From NCBI RefSeq assembly GCF_003449035.1, contig NZ_QRGB01000001.1:3404876-3468875 (forward strand): DNA of 64,000 bases. The letters run 5' to 3'. The stretch is from Pedobacter indicus (GTDB taxonomy: Bacteria; Bacteroidota; Bacteroidia; Sphingobacteriales; Sphingobacteriaceae). Both the position numbers and the translations under genes were made by a program. The notes beneath the pieces were generated by a model. The model worked only from the letters and a program-made list of their open reading frames with translations, had not been told where the DNA came from and did not search any database. The first letter of the stretch is position 1, and the number at the start of each line of letters is the position of its first letter. This document shows, piece by piece, positions 53,588 through 61,814 of this stretch.

Positions 53588-54142
53588 TTAAGCGTATCCA
53601 TTAATATACAGTTCGTAATATTTCTTTGTTGCTAAGTTTACTTTCAAGTTGAAATAGCAGTTTCCGCCATCATCAACTATCATTATATCCGATTTCCAGT
53701 CGTCACTTCCCCAATCATCACAGAAAAAATTAATCCATACTTCTTTCTGCCCTTTGTTGTTTAATACCGCCACATACTGGCGCTTATATCCTTCGGTTTT
53801 TATTTCAAAGCCTGTTTCAGACCTTTGGTTTTCTGGATATTTCTTATTACGCTCGTTGAGGTATTTGCGCTGTTGCTCATTGTTCTCTGTTACTGCTTTT
53901 TGAATCATTTCTTCAATTTCAACGAGCTCCTTTTCTGAAATATTTGTAGGTGTACCATCTTGAAAAATCCAATGCCATTCATTTTTATAGTCCAAAAACA
54001 CATGACTAATAGAGTCTACATCTTGGGATTCAGAACTCAAGCTTTTTATGCTTGAATTGGCAGCTTTTTTTGTCTGTTCCCGACAGCCAGCAACCAAAAT
54101 CAAAACGAATATGAATAATATATGTTTAATAGGAATCTTCAT
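53588..54142 (-). CDS. Hypothetical lipoprotein
   Basis: 184 residues from ATG 54142, which gives lipobox LVAGC (Cys19). The mature part is charged, with a helical segment (EKELVEIEEMIQKAVTENNEQQRKYLNERNKK) followed by beta strands (FEIKTEGYKRQYVAVLNNKGQKEVWINFFCDDW). I do not recognise the family. It lies 70 bp beyond the DUF5131 gene on the same strand and may be a passenger, not part of that operon. Confidence 0.7.
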   Translation of the reverse strand: MKIPIKHILFIFVLILVAGCREQTKKAANSSIKSLSSESQDVDSISHVFLDYKNEWHWIFQDGTPTNISEKELVEIEEMIQKAVTENNEQQRKYLNERNKKYPENQRSETGFEIKTEGYKRQYVAVLNNKGQKEVWINFFCDDWGSDDWKSDIMIVDDGGNCYFNLKVNLATKKYYELYINGYA

Positions 54143-54212
54143 ATTATTAGCTACGTTCAAAATTAAAGATTCTTTTTCAAGTACCGAGAGAACTTAATAA
54201 GCTATCAGTTGC

Positions 54213-54953
54213 CTATATCACTCCGTATTCTGGTTCTTCGTTCCATTCTCTACCTGCCAAAACTCTACCGTTTGCTTTTTTACTACGCCGTATTCCATCC
54301 CCTCCCCATGTGCCCCATTGCTTGAAAAAGAATGCAACATTTTGTGCATTGCATTGGTGCATTACTTTCAGAGCCCACTCTGGCTTCATTACCCTAGCTT
54401 TCGGTCCACTTTCTCCACCCACTATAACCCAGTGAATATTGGTTAGATCTAATTGACCAAGGTCTTCTAATAGTGGCTCAACAGACAAAAAGCGAATCTT
54501 AGCATCGATGTGTCGAAGAGTATCAATCCGTTGTTTCGCTTTTTGAAATTCTACAGTAACGCCTAACCATACATTATCAGGCAAAGCGCGAGTTTTACAA
54601 TACTCATCTAAAATCGTTTCACGTTTTGTCAAAATTTGATAAGTATGTCGCGGTGTCATACGAATAACATCAAAAACCTTATCTAAATAATCGAATGGCA
54701 TCTCCTCATGAAATAAATCACTCATGGAATTAACAAAGAACTTGGTTGGTTTTTTTATTTTCAACGGCATATCTAAACGTGTAGGCATCAAGGTAAACTG
54801 AAATCCATTCTCATATCCTGCTGCTCCCATAGCTTGTAAACGTTGTGCCATCGTTTCGGCGTAACAGTGCTTACAACCAGCTGTTATTTTATTACAACCT
54901 GTAGATGGATTCCATGTTGCTTCTGTCCACTCTATTTTTGACTTTTTCCTCAT
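54213..54953 (-). CDS. DUF5131/phage Gp37-Gp68 family three-Cys-motif protein
   Basis: This 246-residue protein has the cluster-binding-like motif C20-N-K-I-T-A-G-C27-K-H-C30-Y and the conserved stretches NSMSDLFHEEMPFDYLDKVFDVI, LTKRE, NVWLGVTVE, RFLSVEPLLEDLG and WVIVGGESGPKAR that define DUF5131. The three cysteines suggest an Fe-S, possibly radical-SAM-like, enzyme. Its usual partner TcmP lies 5 bp upstream, with the dCTP deaminase-like gene before that. Its activity is unknown. Confidence 0.88.
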   Translation of the reverse strand: MRKKSKIEWTEATWNPSTGCNKITAGCKHCYAETMAQRLQAMGAAGYENGFQFTLMPTRLDMPLKIKKPTKFFVNSMSDLFHEEMPFDYLDKVFDVIRMTPRHTYQILTKRETILDEYCKTRALPDNVWLGVTVEFQKAKQRIDTLRHIDAKIRFLSVEPLLEDLGQLDLTNIHWVIVGGESGPKARVMKPEWALKVMHQCNAQNVAFFFKQWGTWGGDGIRRSKKANGRVLAGREWNEEPEYGVI

Positions 54954-54958
54954 AGCAT

Positions 54959-56041
54959 TTAATCAATTTCAATATGTTCATCAATATCCATTTTATGCAA
55001 ATTTTTCGTAATCAGTCTACCACCAAACTTAATTTTACGTTTTTTTTGCAATTGAATTAAGACTCTATTAGTATCTTTATACAAGAACCCTTCGTTTAAT
55101 GTATATAAATATAGCTCTTTAATACTAACAACTTTTTTTTCTAAAATCTGTTTGGTTAAGCCTCTCTCGAAAATGTCAACCTTTTGCGGTCTGTTAAACT
55201 CATCAAATAAAAAAGGCGTAGAAGAGTTGATTTTTTCATTGTCTATGTCATAATTAGCTTCTCCACGTAATTCGTCTTTTTTCCAACATACATTCAAAAA
55301 TTTTTCAATACCTAATGTATGATTCGTTCCAAATATCAAACCATAAATATTTTTCGCCTTTTTGATCGAAAATGGTGCTAAATAATATTTTTTTCCTTGC
55401 GGAATGAAAGACTTATAGTGCTCAACAACTCTCCTGTGAACGTGGAAATAATGCGATTTCTCTATAAAATCCTTCTCAATATTAAAATACTTTCTAAATT
55501 CAGAAGTACTTGCAAATCTTCTGAAATACGAAGAAGATATAAATAGCAGAAAATCCGTTTGTCGTAGTTCGATAATCTTTTTAAATAAATGTTCAGTAAT
55601 TTCCTTTATTCCATTCTGGTCAAAGAAAAGAAAATTCGCTGTGTTTTTCATTGTCGGGTGGAGCTCTTCAAATATAGACTTAAAATCACGATTGTATGTT
55701 CGAATTTCAATGCATTTGTCTTCAATTGCGATATTCCTCAACAATATTTCATAGTTTTGAAGATTCAATTCGTTCAAATGAAGTATGATTTGTACTTCTG
55801 ACTTTTCAATGAGATGTTTTAAAGATTGAATTGTTCTTATAAATATTAAAGGGCTACCATCATTTCCTTCCTTATCCTTTCCTTGTCCCGCAAAGAAATC
55901 AAATACTTGAATTGTCCGCCATATAACTTTTTTTCGAATTACGAAAACAGGGAGCCATTCTTCAAAATACTGTCGAAGAATATCTAGTTTCGTAGCCGTA
56001 CCAGGGTCGAATGGTTTTTTGAATAAATCTTTAACAGGCAT
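54959..56041 (-). CDS. tcmP: Three-Cys-motif partner protein TcmP
   Basis: This 360-residue protein starts with the family block DPGTATKLDILRQYFEEWLPV, followed by VFDFFAGQGKDKEGNDGSPL (a methyltransferase-like glycine-rich loop at about 47-66) and the acidic FLFFDQNGIKEI. TcmP proteins are nearly always encoded beside DUF5131 proteins, as here (5-bp gap). The start lies 2 bp after the deaminase stop, so the three genes form one operon. The molecular role is unknown, and a nucleic-acid-modifying role is an inference. Confidence 0.82.
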   Translation of the reverse strand: MPVKDLFKKPFDPGTATKLDILRQYFEEWLPVFVIRKKVIWRTIQVFDFFAGQGKDKEGNDGSPLIFIRTIQSLKHLIEKSEVQIILHLNELNLQNYEILLRNIAIEDKCIEIRTYNRDFKSIFEELHPTMKNTANFLFFDQNGIKEITEHLFKKIIELRQTDFLLFISSSYFRRFASTSEFRKYFNIEKDFIEKSHYFHVHRRVVEHYKSFIPQGKKYYLAPFSIKKAKNIYGLIFGTNHTLGIEKFLNVCWKKDELRGEANYDIDNEKINSSTPFLFDEFNRPQKVDIFERGLTKQILEKKVVSIKELYLYTLNEGFLYKDTNRVLIQLQKKRKIKFGGRLITKNLHKMDIDEHIEID

Positions 56042-56043
56042 CG

Positions 56044-58089
56044 TTACTCATTTTTATCTAAACCTCGTTCTAAAATAGTGACAAGCTCGTCGTATGTAAC
56101 TATACTTTCGATAGACTTGTTTCCTGGAAATTTGAGTAGAAGTTGATTTTTCATATTTACAAAAATCTTATCCTCAGACATTTTCGGTTTAATGCCTGTC
56201 CGTATATATGTTTCATCTTTTAAGGACATATAAGGTTCATATAACTTAAAATAGCCTCGGCCTACTGCGCCTTGAAACATAAAGAGCTGAGGGTTACTGT
56301 CAATTTTATTACCCGCCTTTAATATTTGGTCCTGAGAAATTCCGGGATAGGGATCTATATAAAAAATCTTCTTTATACCTAATTGAAAAGCTTTTTTTGA
56401 ACAAAGTTCACAGGGACTAGCAGTTGTAAAAAGTATACCGCTATTAAGAGGTTGTCCGCCGAATTTAGATATCTGCAGCATCGCGTTTTCTTCGGCGTGA
56501 AGCGAGCGGGTGTGAACCTGATTTTCTTTTCCTTCAAAAGAATTATGAAAGTCTTTAAAACAGAACGGACAATTATGTCCATCTAAGTTATTGAAGAAGT
56601 TCTTTTTCTCTCCGTAAACATCTATTAGTACTTCATTAACTCTTTCTTTAAAAGATTTTCCAGAATAGTTTCCTCCTTCTTTTTCGTACTCAGAATATAC
56701 ATTAGGTCTTTTTTCTTCGACCAGTTCTTTCAGATTCCTCAATGAACAGGGAGTTTGACCTTGGGGTACCTCATTCCATCCTATAGCCTTTACTGAGTAA
56801 TTAGAATCAGTTATCACTGCTCCTACCTGACGTGAAATACAACCTGAATTATATTTGGAACTGAATGCTAACTGCATTGAACGTTCTATAGCAGACGGTG
56901 TTACAATTCCTGGTTTATAGATTAGAGCTAAAAACTTTAAGATCTGTAACTCCAAACTGAGATATCTGAATTTCTCAGAATTATATTCTAGTGGTTCAAT
57001 TAAACATTTACTAGCTATGTAAATATAGTAATCGGCTTTTTGGATACAATTTTCAACATCTGGAGTTGTAAAATCTCCCTTTTTAAAATCTGATATGCCA
57101 TAATGAGCCTTATCAATACCTTTAATACCTTTAACGATTTCTTGACTTTTTTCTGATGTAAACCCCAATTTCTCAACTTTGTTTTTTATGTACATATCAA
57201 CCTCAGTTTCATCACGATTTGAGGCGATCAAATAAAAGCCAGCATACCTTTCTCTAAAAAAATTTATTTCCAATGAGTTTTTCAATGAATCAATAACTAT
57301 CCTAGTAGATTCATGTGTCTTCCTATTAATCTTAATTATATTTTTAATCGCAGAAGCTATAGTAAAAATGTAATTAGCCTCTTGACCATCGCTATTATCT
57401 CCTGTATAGTCCACTCTTCCGGTTGCCCTTAAATTGCAAGCAACATCTTGTAAAAAAAGTTGACGAATCACAGGAGAAAAGCTATCAATAAGCTCGAAAA
57501 GTTGTTTGGCAAAGACAGCGTATTCTCCGAAAAACAAGGTATTTAGATATTCCGTATGATCAGATAACTCTTTATTTGTTAATCCATCTAAAGAAAAACG
57601 ACCTCTCAAGGCTCTAAAAAGATTTACGATTTTCTCTAGTATTCTGACATTCTTTTTAAAGTATAAAAAGATATTCTCGACAATCTTATTGGATTCATCA
57701 TCTTGCCCTAATCTTTTAGATACAATCTTTTCTGAATCACACAATGCTCTAAAACCTGCCAGTACCGCGGCGTTAGTTAACTTACTGAAGTCTTTCTCGA
57801 TATCATTGTACAGTTTTTCCAAAAAGAACAACAATACGATATCACGATATTTTATGACTGTAAATTTACGCCACTCATTAGAAGAATGAATCAAAATGTT
57901 CCTGCATATTTGGAATTTTTGTATTTCATTAACATGAAGATTGTTCGGTATAAAAAAATTATCAGTATAAAATGGATTTTCCTTTGACTTTAAAATTTCA
58001 CAAATCTCATTTCCTCCACCTCCTGTTCTTCCAGTAAGTCCTAACACCAAAAAACTATTGCGTAGACTGTAAAAATTATTCAAACTCAT
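56044..58089 (-). CDS. Anti-phage dCTP deaminase (AvcD-like), P-loop plus deaminase
   Basis: 681 residues from ATG 58089; ATG 58113 and TTG 58119 are possible earlier starts. The N-terminus has an atypical P-loop, LGLTGRTGGGGNEICEIL, without the usual lysine. The C-terminal third is a zinc-dependent deoxycytidylate deaminase: HAE (531-533) and PCELC (C560, C563), with an extra NCPFC pair before them. AvcD enzymes destroy dCTP/dCMP pools during phage infection and are held inactive by an upstream small RNA. It heads an operon with TcmP and DUF5131. Confidence 0.82.
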   Translation of the reverse strand: MSLNNFYSLRNSFLVLGLTGRTGGGGNEICEILKSKENPFYTDNFFIPNNLHVNEIQKFQICRNILIHSSNEWRKFTVIKYRDIVLLFFLEKLYNDIEKDFSKLTNAAVLAGFRALCDSEKIVSKRLGQDDESNKIVENIFLYFKKNVRILEKIVNLFRALRGRFSLDGLTNKELSDHTEYLNTLFFGEYAVFAKQLFELIDSFSPVIRQLFLQDVACNLRATGRVDYTGDNSDGQEANYIFTIASAIKNIIKINRKTHESTRIVIDSLKNSLEINFFRERYAGFYLIASNRDETEVDMYIKNKVEKLGFTSEKSQEIVKGIKGIDKAHYGISDFKKGDFTTPDVENCIQKADYYIYIASKCLIEPLEYNSEKFRYLSLELQILKFLALIYKPGIVTPSAIERSMQLAFSSKYNSGCISRQVGAVITDSNYSVKAIGWNEVPQGQTPCSLRNLKELVEEKRPNVYSEYEKEGGNYSGKSFKERVNEVLIDVYGEKKNFFNNLDGHNCPFCFKDFHNSFEGKENQVHTRSLHAEENAMLQISKFGGQPLNSGILFTTASPCELCSKKAFQLGIKKIFYIDPYPGISQDQILKAGNKIDSNPQLFMFQGAVGRGYFKLYEPYMSLKDETYIRTGIKPKMSEDKIFVNMKNQLLLKFPGNKSIESIVTYDELVTILERGLDKNE

Positions 58090-58253
58090 ATTCTTCTGAA
58101 ATGTAATTAACATAGGCAAACGAGTAGCTAATATTCGTCTAGCTGACTTAATAGCGACATATATGCCGACCCATGCCTAACTGAGGAAATAAAGCGAACC
58201 AATTCCGGATGGAAAAAGAAAGATGAGAAAACTTCAAGGACTGATACTTTTTC

Positions 58254-58362
58254 TATCTTTGCGACGTTTTAACTTTTACACTTATTGAATCGCTTAAATT
58301 CTATAGTTTAGGCTCAATATCCGGGTTATTAAGTTGCCGCTTAATAACCCTTCTTATTTTTT
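58254..58362 (+). ncRNA. Candidate small RNA divergent from the deaminase operon
   Basis: TATCTTTG (58254-58261) is a full -7 match. About 60 nt later comes a perfect 11-bp stem GGGTTATTAAG/CTTAATAACCC (58323-58350) with a 6-nt loop, followed by TTCTTATTTTTT, a textbook terminator. The RNA would be about 95 nt from about 58267 and has no convincing reading frame. Its place beside an AvcD-like gene recalls the AvcI RNA that inhibits AvcD, though AvcI-like sequence could not be checked and the direction is opposite. Confidence 0.5.
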
Positions 58363-58509
58363 GCAGACACTATTGCATTGCACCCTCCTATTGTAACAAA
58401 TATAATAACTTAAATGTAATATTTTATAGCTAACAAGATACGAGTTACAAACATGAATTTTAATTAAACAATAAAAATTATAGCGAACGCCTATATTTTA
58501 CAAGTGTTA

Positions 58510-58627
58510 GCCTATATGCACACTCCTCCTACTTCAGCATCCGCTCTCCCCCCTGCCAGCCCCTGTCCTCCCCCTTAAACACCGGAAAACAGGGGGCTGA
58601 CAGGGGACGCACAGGGGACACATAGGC
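58510..58627. repeat. GC-rich nested inverted repeat (cruciform)
   Basis: Inner arms are CCCCTGCCAGCCCCTGTCC (58550-58568) and ACAGGGGGCTGACAGGGG (58589-58606), pairing with one bulge and one mismatch. Outer arms are GCCTAT (58510-58515) and ATAGGC (58622-58627). CACAGGGGACACA extends a direct-repeat pattern of CAGGGGAC. It contrasts sharply with the AT-rich surroundings. Confidence 0.55.
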
Positions 58628-58818
58628 CGCGCACCTCGAAGCGGTTACGGCCAAGGATGTAATGAAATATTAAACGTAATCGGGATTTATCAGCAGGGAA
58701 TTCGGAGACTCGTGTGCCAATAAAGGAATAGATATACAATTTATTCAGCCGAGAGTAACATGCGGGTCCAGATCCTTTGCAGAGGAAAGACCTTTAATAG
58801 ACTTGGAGAAATAACAAG

Positions 58819-59109
58819 CTATTGATAACGTAAAAGTTGCCGAACATGGTAGCGACGAGCAACAAGTTTACAGACCTCATTACTAATGCGTTCTTTTGTT
58901 TTTTTCAATTCTCTAACAATTTGCATTTTGCTGTAAAGTTTTTCCAAAGGTTGGATATCTTCAGCAAACGTCTCCGCAGTTGTAGCGATTAGCGCTCTAG
59001 GGATAATAAAACCCATGTCATCCTGAATATCTAAATTCTTTGGATCGACATCCCAAAGTGTTTGGGAAAGATTTGCGATATATCCTTTATTGCGCTCATT
59101 TATACAAAT
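58819..59109 (-). pseudogene. DUF6922-like short ORF lacking a normal start (probable remnant)
   Basis: The open frame runs from a stop at 59110-59112 and encodes LSQTLWDVDPKNLDIQDDMGFIIPRALI... through to RYHVRQLLRYQ. The LWDVDxxxLDxxxDxxFII stretch is characteristic of small Bacteroidota proteins of the DUF6922 type and continues upstream of the only in-frame ATG (59016). No ATG, GTG or TTG precedes it in frame, so it may be decayed or use an unusual start. If functional from ATG 59016 it would be only 65 residues. Confidence 0.5.
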
Positions 59110-59240
59110 TTACAGCATATTGGAAACAAAAGGAAAATAAATCTGGACAAGCGACATGGGCATACAAAAATTCTCAAAAGTTCTCAATAGTGTTGAGAAT
59201 AATCAGTTAGTCCAATAATTTAGCTATTTTTTTCGTTTGA

Positions 59241-60533
59241 TTAAGACCGGACTTCACTTAACTTTTCCATTAATTTTATTTTCTCATTACTTCCGTTTGT
59301 TGCAAAACGTAGAAGAGGTAAATTGTATTTTTCTAATACACGATCCTTTATCCTGTCTCTTTCAGCCTGCTGGGTGCCAGGTCTATGATATTCAAAACCA
59401 TCAACCTCTATTGCAAGGACAGGACTTTTACCGAGTTTGTTGTAGATCAAAAAATCTAAATGGGTTAATGGGTGACTCGCATACCTTTTTTCCCTCTCGT
59501 TTAATTTAGAGAAGTCTTTAAGTAGGCTTCTTACAGGAAAATGCAAGAGAATATCATATTTTGAGAAACGCTCATCAGATAATACGTCCTTGATGAGAGC
59601 GTACATTAAATTCTCACTGTCAAATCTTGATACTCTGCCGCTTTTAGAAATAATTTCTGCTCGTTTTTCCTCATATCCTTTGTAAAGACAATCAAACACT
59701 GAGTTCAAACTGCTTTGAACTACTGAAAAATTGTTATACTCGATATAACGGATTAAATCAGCTATGTTACTGTCTTTCTCGCTGTCGTTTCCATTTACAA
59801 CCAATATGAGCTGTTCTATTGCACGTGAAACCGCTACATTTAGACGATTTGGATTGTCCGTGAAGTCGGAGATCTCATTATCAACTGTTGAAAGAATGAT
59901 AATTTGGTTCTCTCTGCCTTGAAATTTATCGACGGTGTCTGCTTTTATCTTCGTTCCGTAAAATGCCTTTTGCAAAGCATCTGTTTGATTACGGTATGGC
60001 GTAACAATTCCTAAATCAACAGTTTCTAGGCGTTCCTTTGGGATAATTTCTTGTTCTATAGTGTCAATCTGCCTTTGGTTCATTCTTTCCCGTGCGTGGT
60101 TTCCCGGCGTGGTTTTATAAACGACGAGAGGGGCACGTTGGTCTATCTGTTCGGTAAGTACAATGAGTTCATTATTGTAAAATTTCTTGTTGCAAAATTC
60201 GATGATTTTTGGATGGCAACGATAGTGTTCTCTCAAAAGGGTCTTTGGCACCTCTGGAAAGCACTCCATGATTGAAGATAGTAAGCTATGATTTGAATAT
60301 CGGTAAAATTCAGGGAGGTTAAATGAATCAAAAACCAAATCGGCTTTCTCCTTTGACACAGCATCAACTACATTGGGCAACTGCTTGAGATCGCCGACAA
60401 TCACGGCTCGCTTGGCACAAGATAAAGCAAGTGCACCTGTTGCTAAGTCAACTTGTGAAGATTCATCAATGATTACATAATCGTAAGAAATACCGTCTGA
60501 CAGGCTTTGTCTCAACGAGTATGTCGTACTCAT
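59241..60533 (-). CDS. C-terminal half of the helicase: motor plus DUF2726-like nuclease
   Basis: This 430-residue frame has Walker B (DYVIIDESSQ), VGDLKQLPNV (motif III), LREHYRCHPKIIEFCN, VTPYRNQTDALQKAF, TVDKFQGRENQIIILST and NVAVSRAIEQLILV, all Upf1-like SF1 motifs. The C-terminal 140 residues contain HLDFLIYNKLGKSPVLAIEVDG, with D and E-V-D of a PD-(D/E)XK nuclease, followed by RDRIKDRVLEKYNLPLLRF, as in DUF2726 proteins. The ATG (MSTTYSLR) lies inside a conserved motif, so it is not a natural start. Confidence 0.8.
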   Translation of the reverse strand: MSTTYSLRQSLSDGISYDYVIIDESSQVDLATGALALSCAKRAVIVGDLKQLPNVVDAVSKEKADLVFDSFNLPEFYRYSNHSLLSSIMECFPEVPKTLLREHYRCHPKIIEFCNKKFYNNELIVLTEQIDQRAPLVVYKTTPGNHARERMNQRQIDTIEQEIIPKERLETVDLGIVTPYRNQTDALQKAFYGTKIKADTVDKFQGRENQIIILSTVDNEISDFTDNPNRLNVAVSRAIEQLILVVNGNDSEKDSNIADLIRYIEYNNFSVVQSSLNSVFDCLYKGYEEKRAEIISKSGRVSRFDSENLMYALIKDVLSDERFSKYDILLHFPVRSLLKDFSKLNEREKRYASHPLTHLDFLIYNKLGKSPVLAIEVDGFEYHRPGTQQAERDRIKDRVLEKYNLPLLRFATNGSNEKIKLMEKLSEVRS

Positions 60534-60535
60534 AA

Positions 60536-61789
60536 TTACAGGATAATCTTTGATGAATTCGGATGAATTGGAGCGGAGTTCACCGATTGAATATGTTTCT
60601 CTTTTCTTCGATTGTATCTTACATTCAATTCCGCCTTCAGAAGCTGCATAGAAAGATTAGTATATTCTTTCATTTTGCTACTGAAAGAGAATTTTGTGAG
60701 CGAATTTTCTAATACTCTCGCTCTTTTTTCTAATTCCGAAATTTTTGTAGGATAATACCGGGACTGGCAAATATGTATCATCTTTTCGAAAGAATAGGTG
60801 TAAAACAATCTATCTTTAATTCCATATTTTATTCGGAAAACAAATCGTTTAATTAGGCCAAACTTTTTCCCCTTTCTTGCTTGGTTCTCTATGGATACCC
60901 ACAATGCAAGTAAAGCATTAGAGGTTATTCTTGGCTTAAAATACTTTACAGTTTCCTCTGTCTGACCTTGATAAGTGTTTAGAAAATGTTGATGTTCTGT
61001 TTTTATATTATCAAGTTCTTGATTTAATAAAGCCAGTTCGTTCTTTTTTGAAAGGTATCCTAGTAGCCGATGGAAAAGTTTTTGAGTATTTTCTTCTATT
61101 CTCGTTCTCTCTTCCTCCGATAGTTTATAATTTGAGAGATCGGGAACATCAGTTTGGCTTTCAATAAACTCTTTTCTATTTTGGGAATTGCCAAGTAATG
61201 CGGCGATAAAACCGATACCACTTTTTTCAAGCTTTTCGTAGGCATTTTTTGTCGCGGAGTTATTACTTGATACAACGGCAACACTCTTTCCATTCATAAC
61301 TGCATTAGCGATAATGTTGAGTATAGTTTGAGTCTTCCCTGTTCCCGGGGGGCCTTCAATGACACTCAAAGGCCAGGAAAATGCTGTATTTACTGCGTTT
61401 TTCTGACTGATATTAAAACCGAAGGGAAAGACTTCAACAGGTTGGTGGTTGCTGTTCTCCGGGGGCATCTTCCCATTCAGATAGTTTGCAAGAATGCAGT
61501 CTTTAGCTATAAACGAAATTCGTTGGTAACTTCTTGCGAGTATATTGGCGCCCTCTTCCGTCTTCAGCCCTACGGTATCTGCAATCTTTTCTAGATAGCT
61601 AAAAATGTTAAACGCTTCGTCTTCACTTATTGCTGTCTTAACTATTTTTACTTTATCGGCATTGTATAAATATGGTTTATCACTATTCCTAAAAGCGATA
61701 ACACATTTCTTGGCCTGATATGAATAAGAAACAACACGACCTGTTTCGTCTTTTCCGTTAATGTAAATCAGTTCTCTTTGTAGTGGCAT
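60536..61789 (-). CDS. N-terminal half of the helicase (AAA domain with Walker A)
   Basis: This 417-residue frame has an N-terminal region of about 120 residues, Walker A GPPGTGKTQT (146-155), VAVVSSNNSATKN, and a long coiled insertion (about 200-390) with a KKGKKFG-like basic patch. The last 15-20 residues (EKHIQSVNSAPIHPNSSKIIL) are out of the natural frame. Without the other half it lacks the ATP-hydrolysis motifs. It lies 25 bp after the DUF5655 gene. Confidence 0.8.
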   Translation of the reverse strand: MPLQRELIYINGKDETGRVVSYSYQAKKCVIAFRNSDKPYLYNADKVKIVKTAISEDEAFNIFSYLEKIADTVGLKTEEGANILARSYQRISFIAKDCILANYLNGKMPPENSNHQPVEVFPFGFNISQKNAVNTAFSWPLSVIEGPPGTGKTQTILNIIANAVMNGKSVAVVSSNNSATKNAYEKLEKSGIGFIAALLGNSQNRKEFIESQTDVPDLSNYKLSEEERTRIEENTQKLFHRLLGYLSKKNELALLNQELDNIKTEHQHFLNTYQGQTEETVKYFKPRITSNALLALWVSIENQARKGKKFGLIKRFVFRIKYGIKDRLFYTYSFEKMIHICQSRYYPTKISELEKRARVLENSLTKFSFSSKMKEYTNLSMQLLKAELNVRYNRRKEKHIQSVNSAPIHPNSSKIIL

Positions 61790-61814
61790 TTGGATTCTAG
61801 CTCTGACAGTTTTT

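Larger units (their letters stand above)
58090..58818. other. Long intergenic region upstream of the deaminase operon
   Basis: No protein gene is seen in about 700 bp. It contains a candidate small RNA on the plus strand (58267-58362) with promoter and terminator, and a GC-rich nested inverted repeat (58510-58627). The remainder is AT-rich without recognisable signals. Confidence 0.6.
59241..61789 (-). pseudogene. SF1 helicase with C-terminal PD-(D/E)XK nuclease domain, split by a frameshift
   Basis: Two adjacent reading frames form one protein. The first has Walker A; the second has Walker B, the remaining helicase motifs and a nuclease domain. Reading upstream in the second frame gives ECKIQSKKRETYSIG and then EFIKDYPVIMSTTYSLR, a normal continuation that begins before its ATG. 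The frames join at the A-rich stretch at 60601-60610. One missing base in the TTTT run (60602-60605, plus strand) would explain the break. It may be a true inactivation, a sequencing error, or a functional split. Confidence 0.75.

Noticed and set aside
60051..60275. Plus-strand 74-residue frame inside the helicase
   Set aside because: Antisense to conserved helicase motifs; no independent support.
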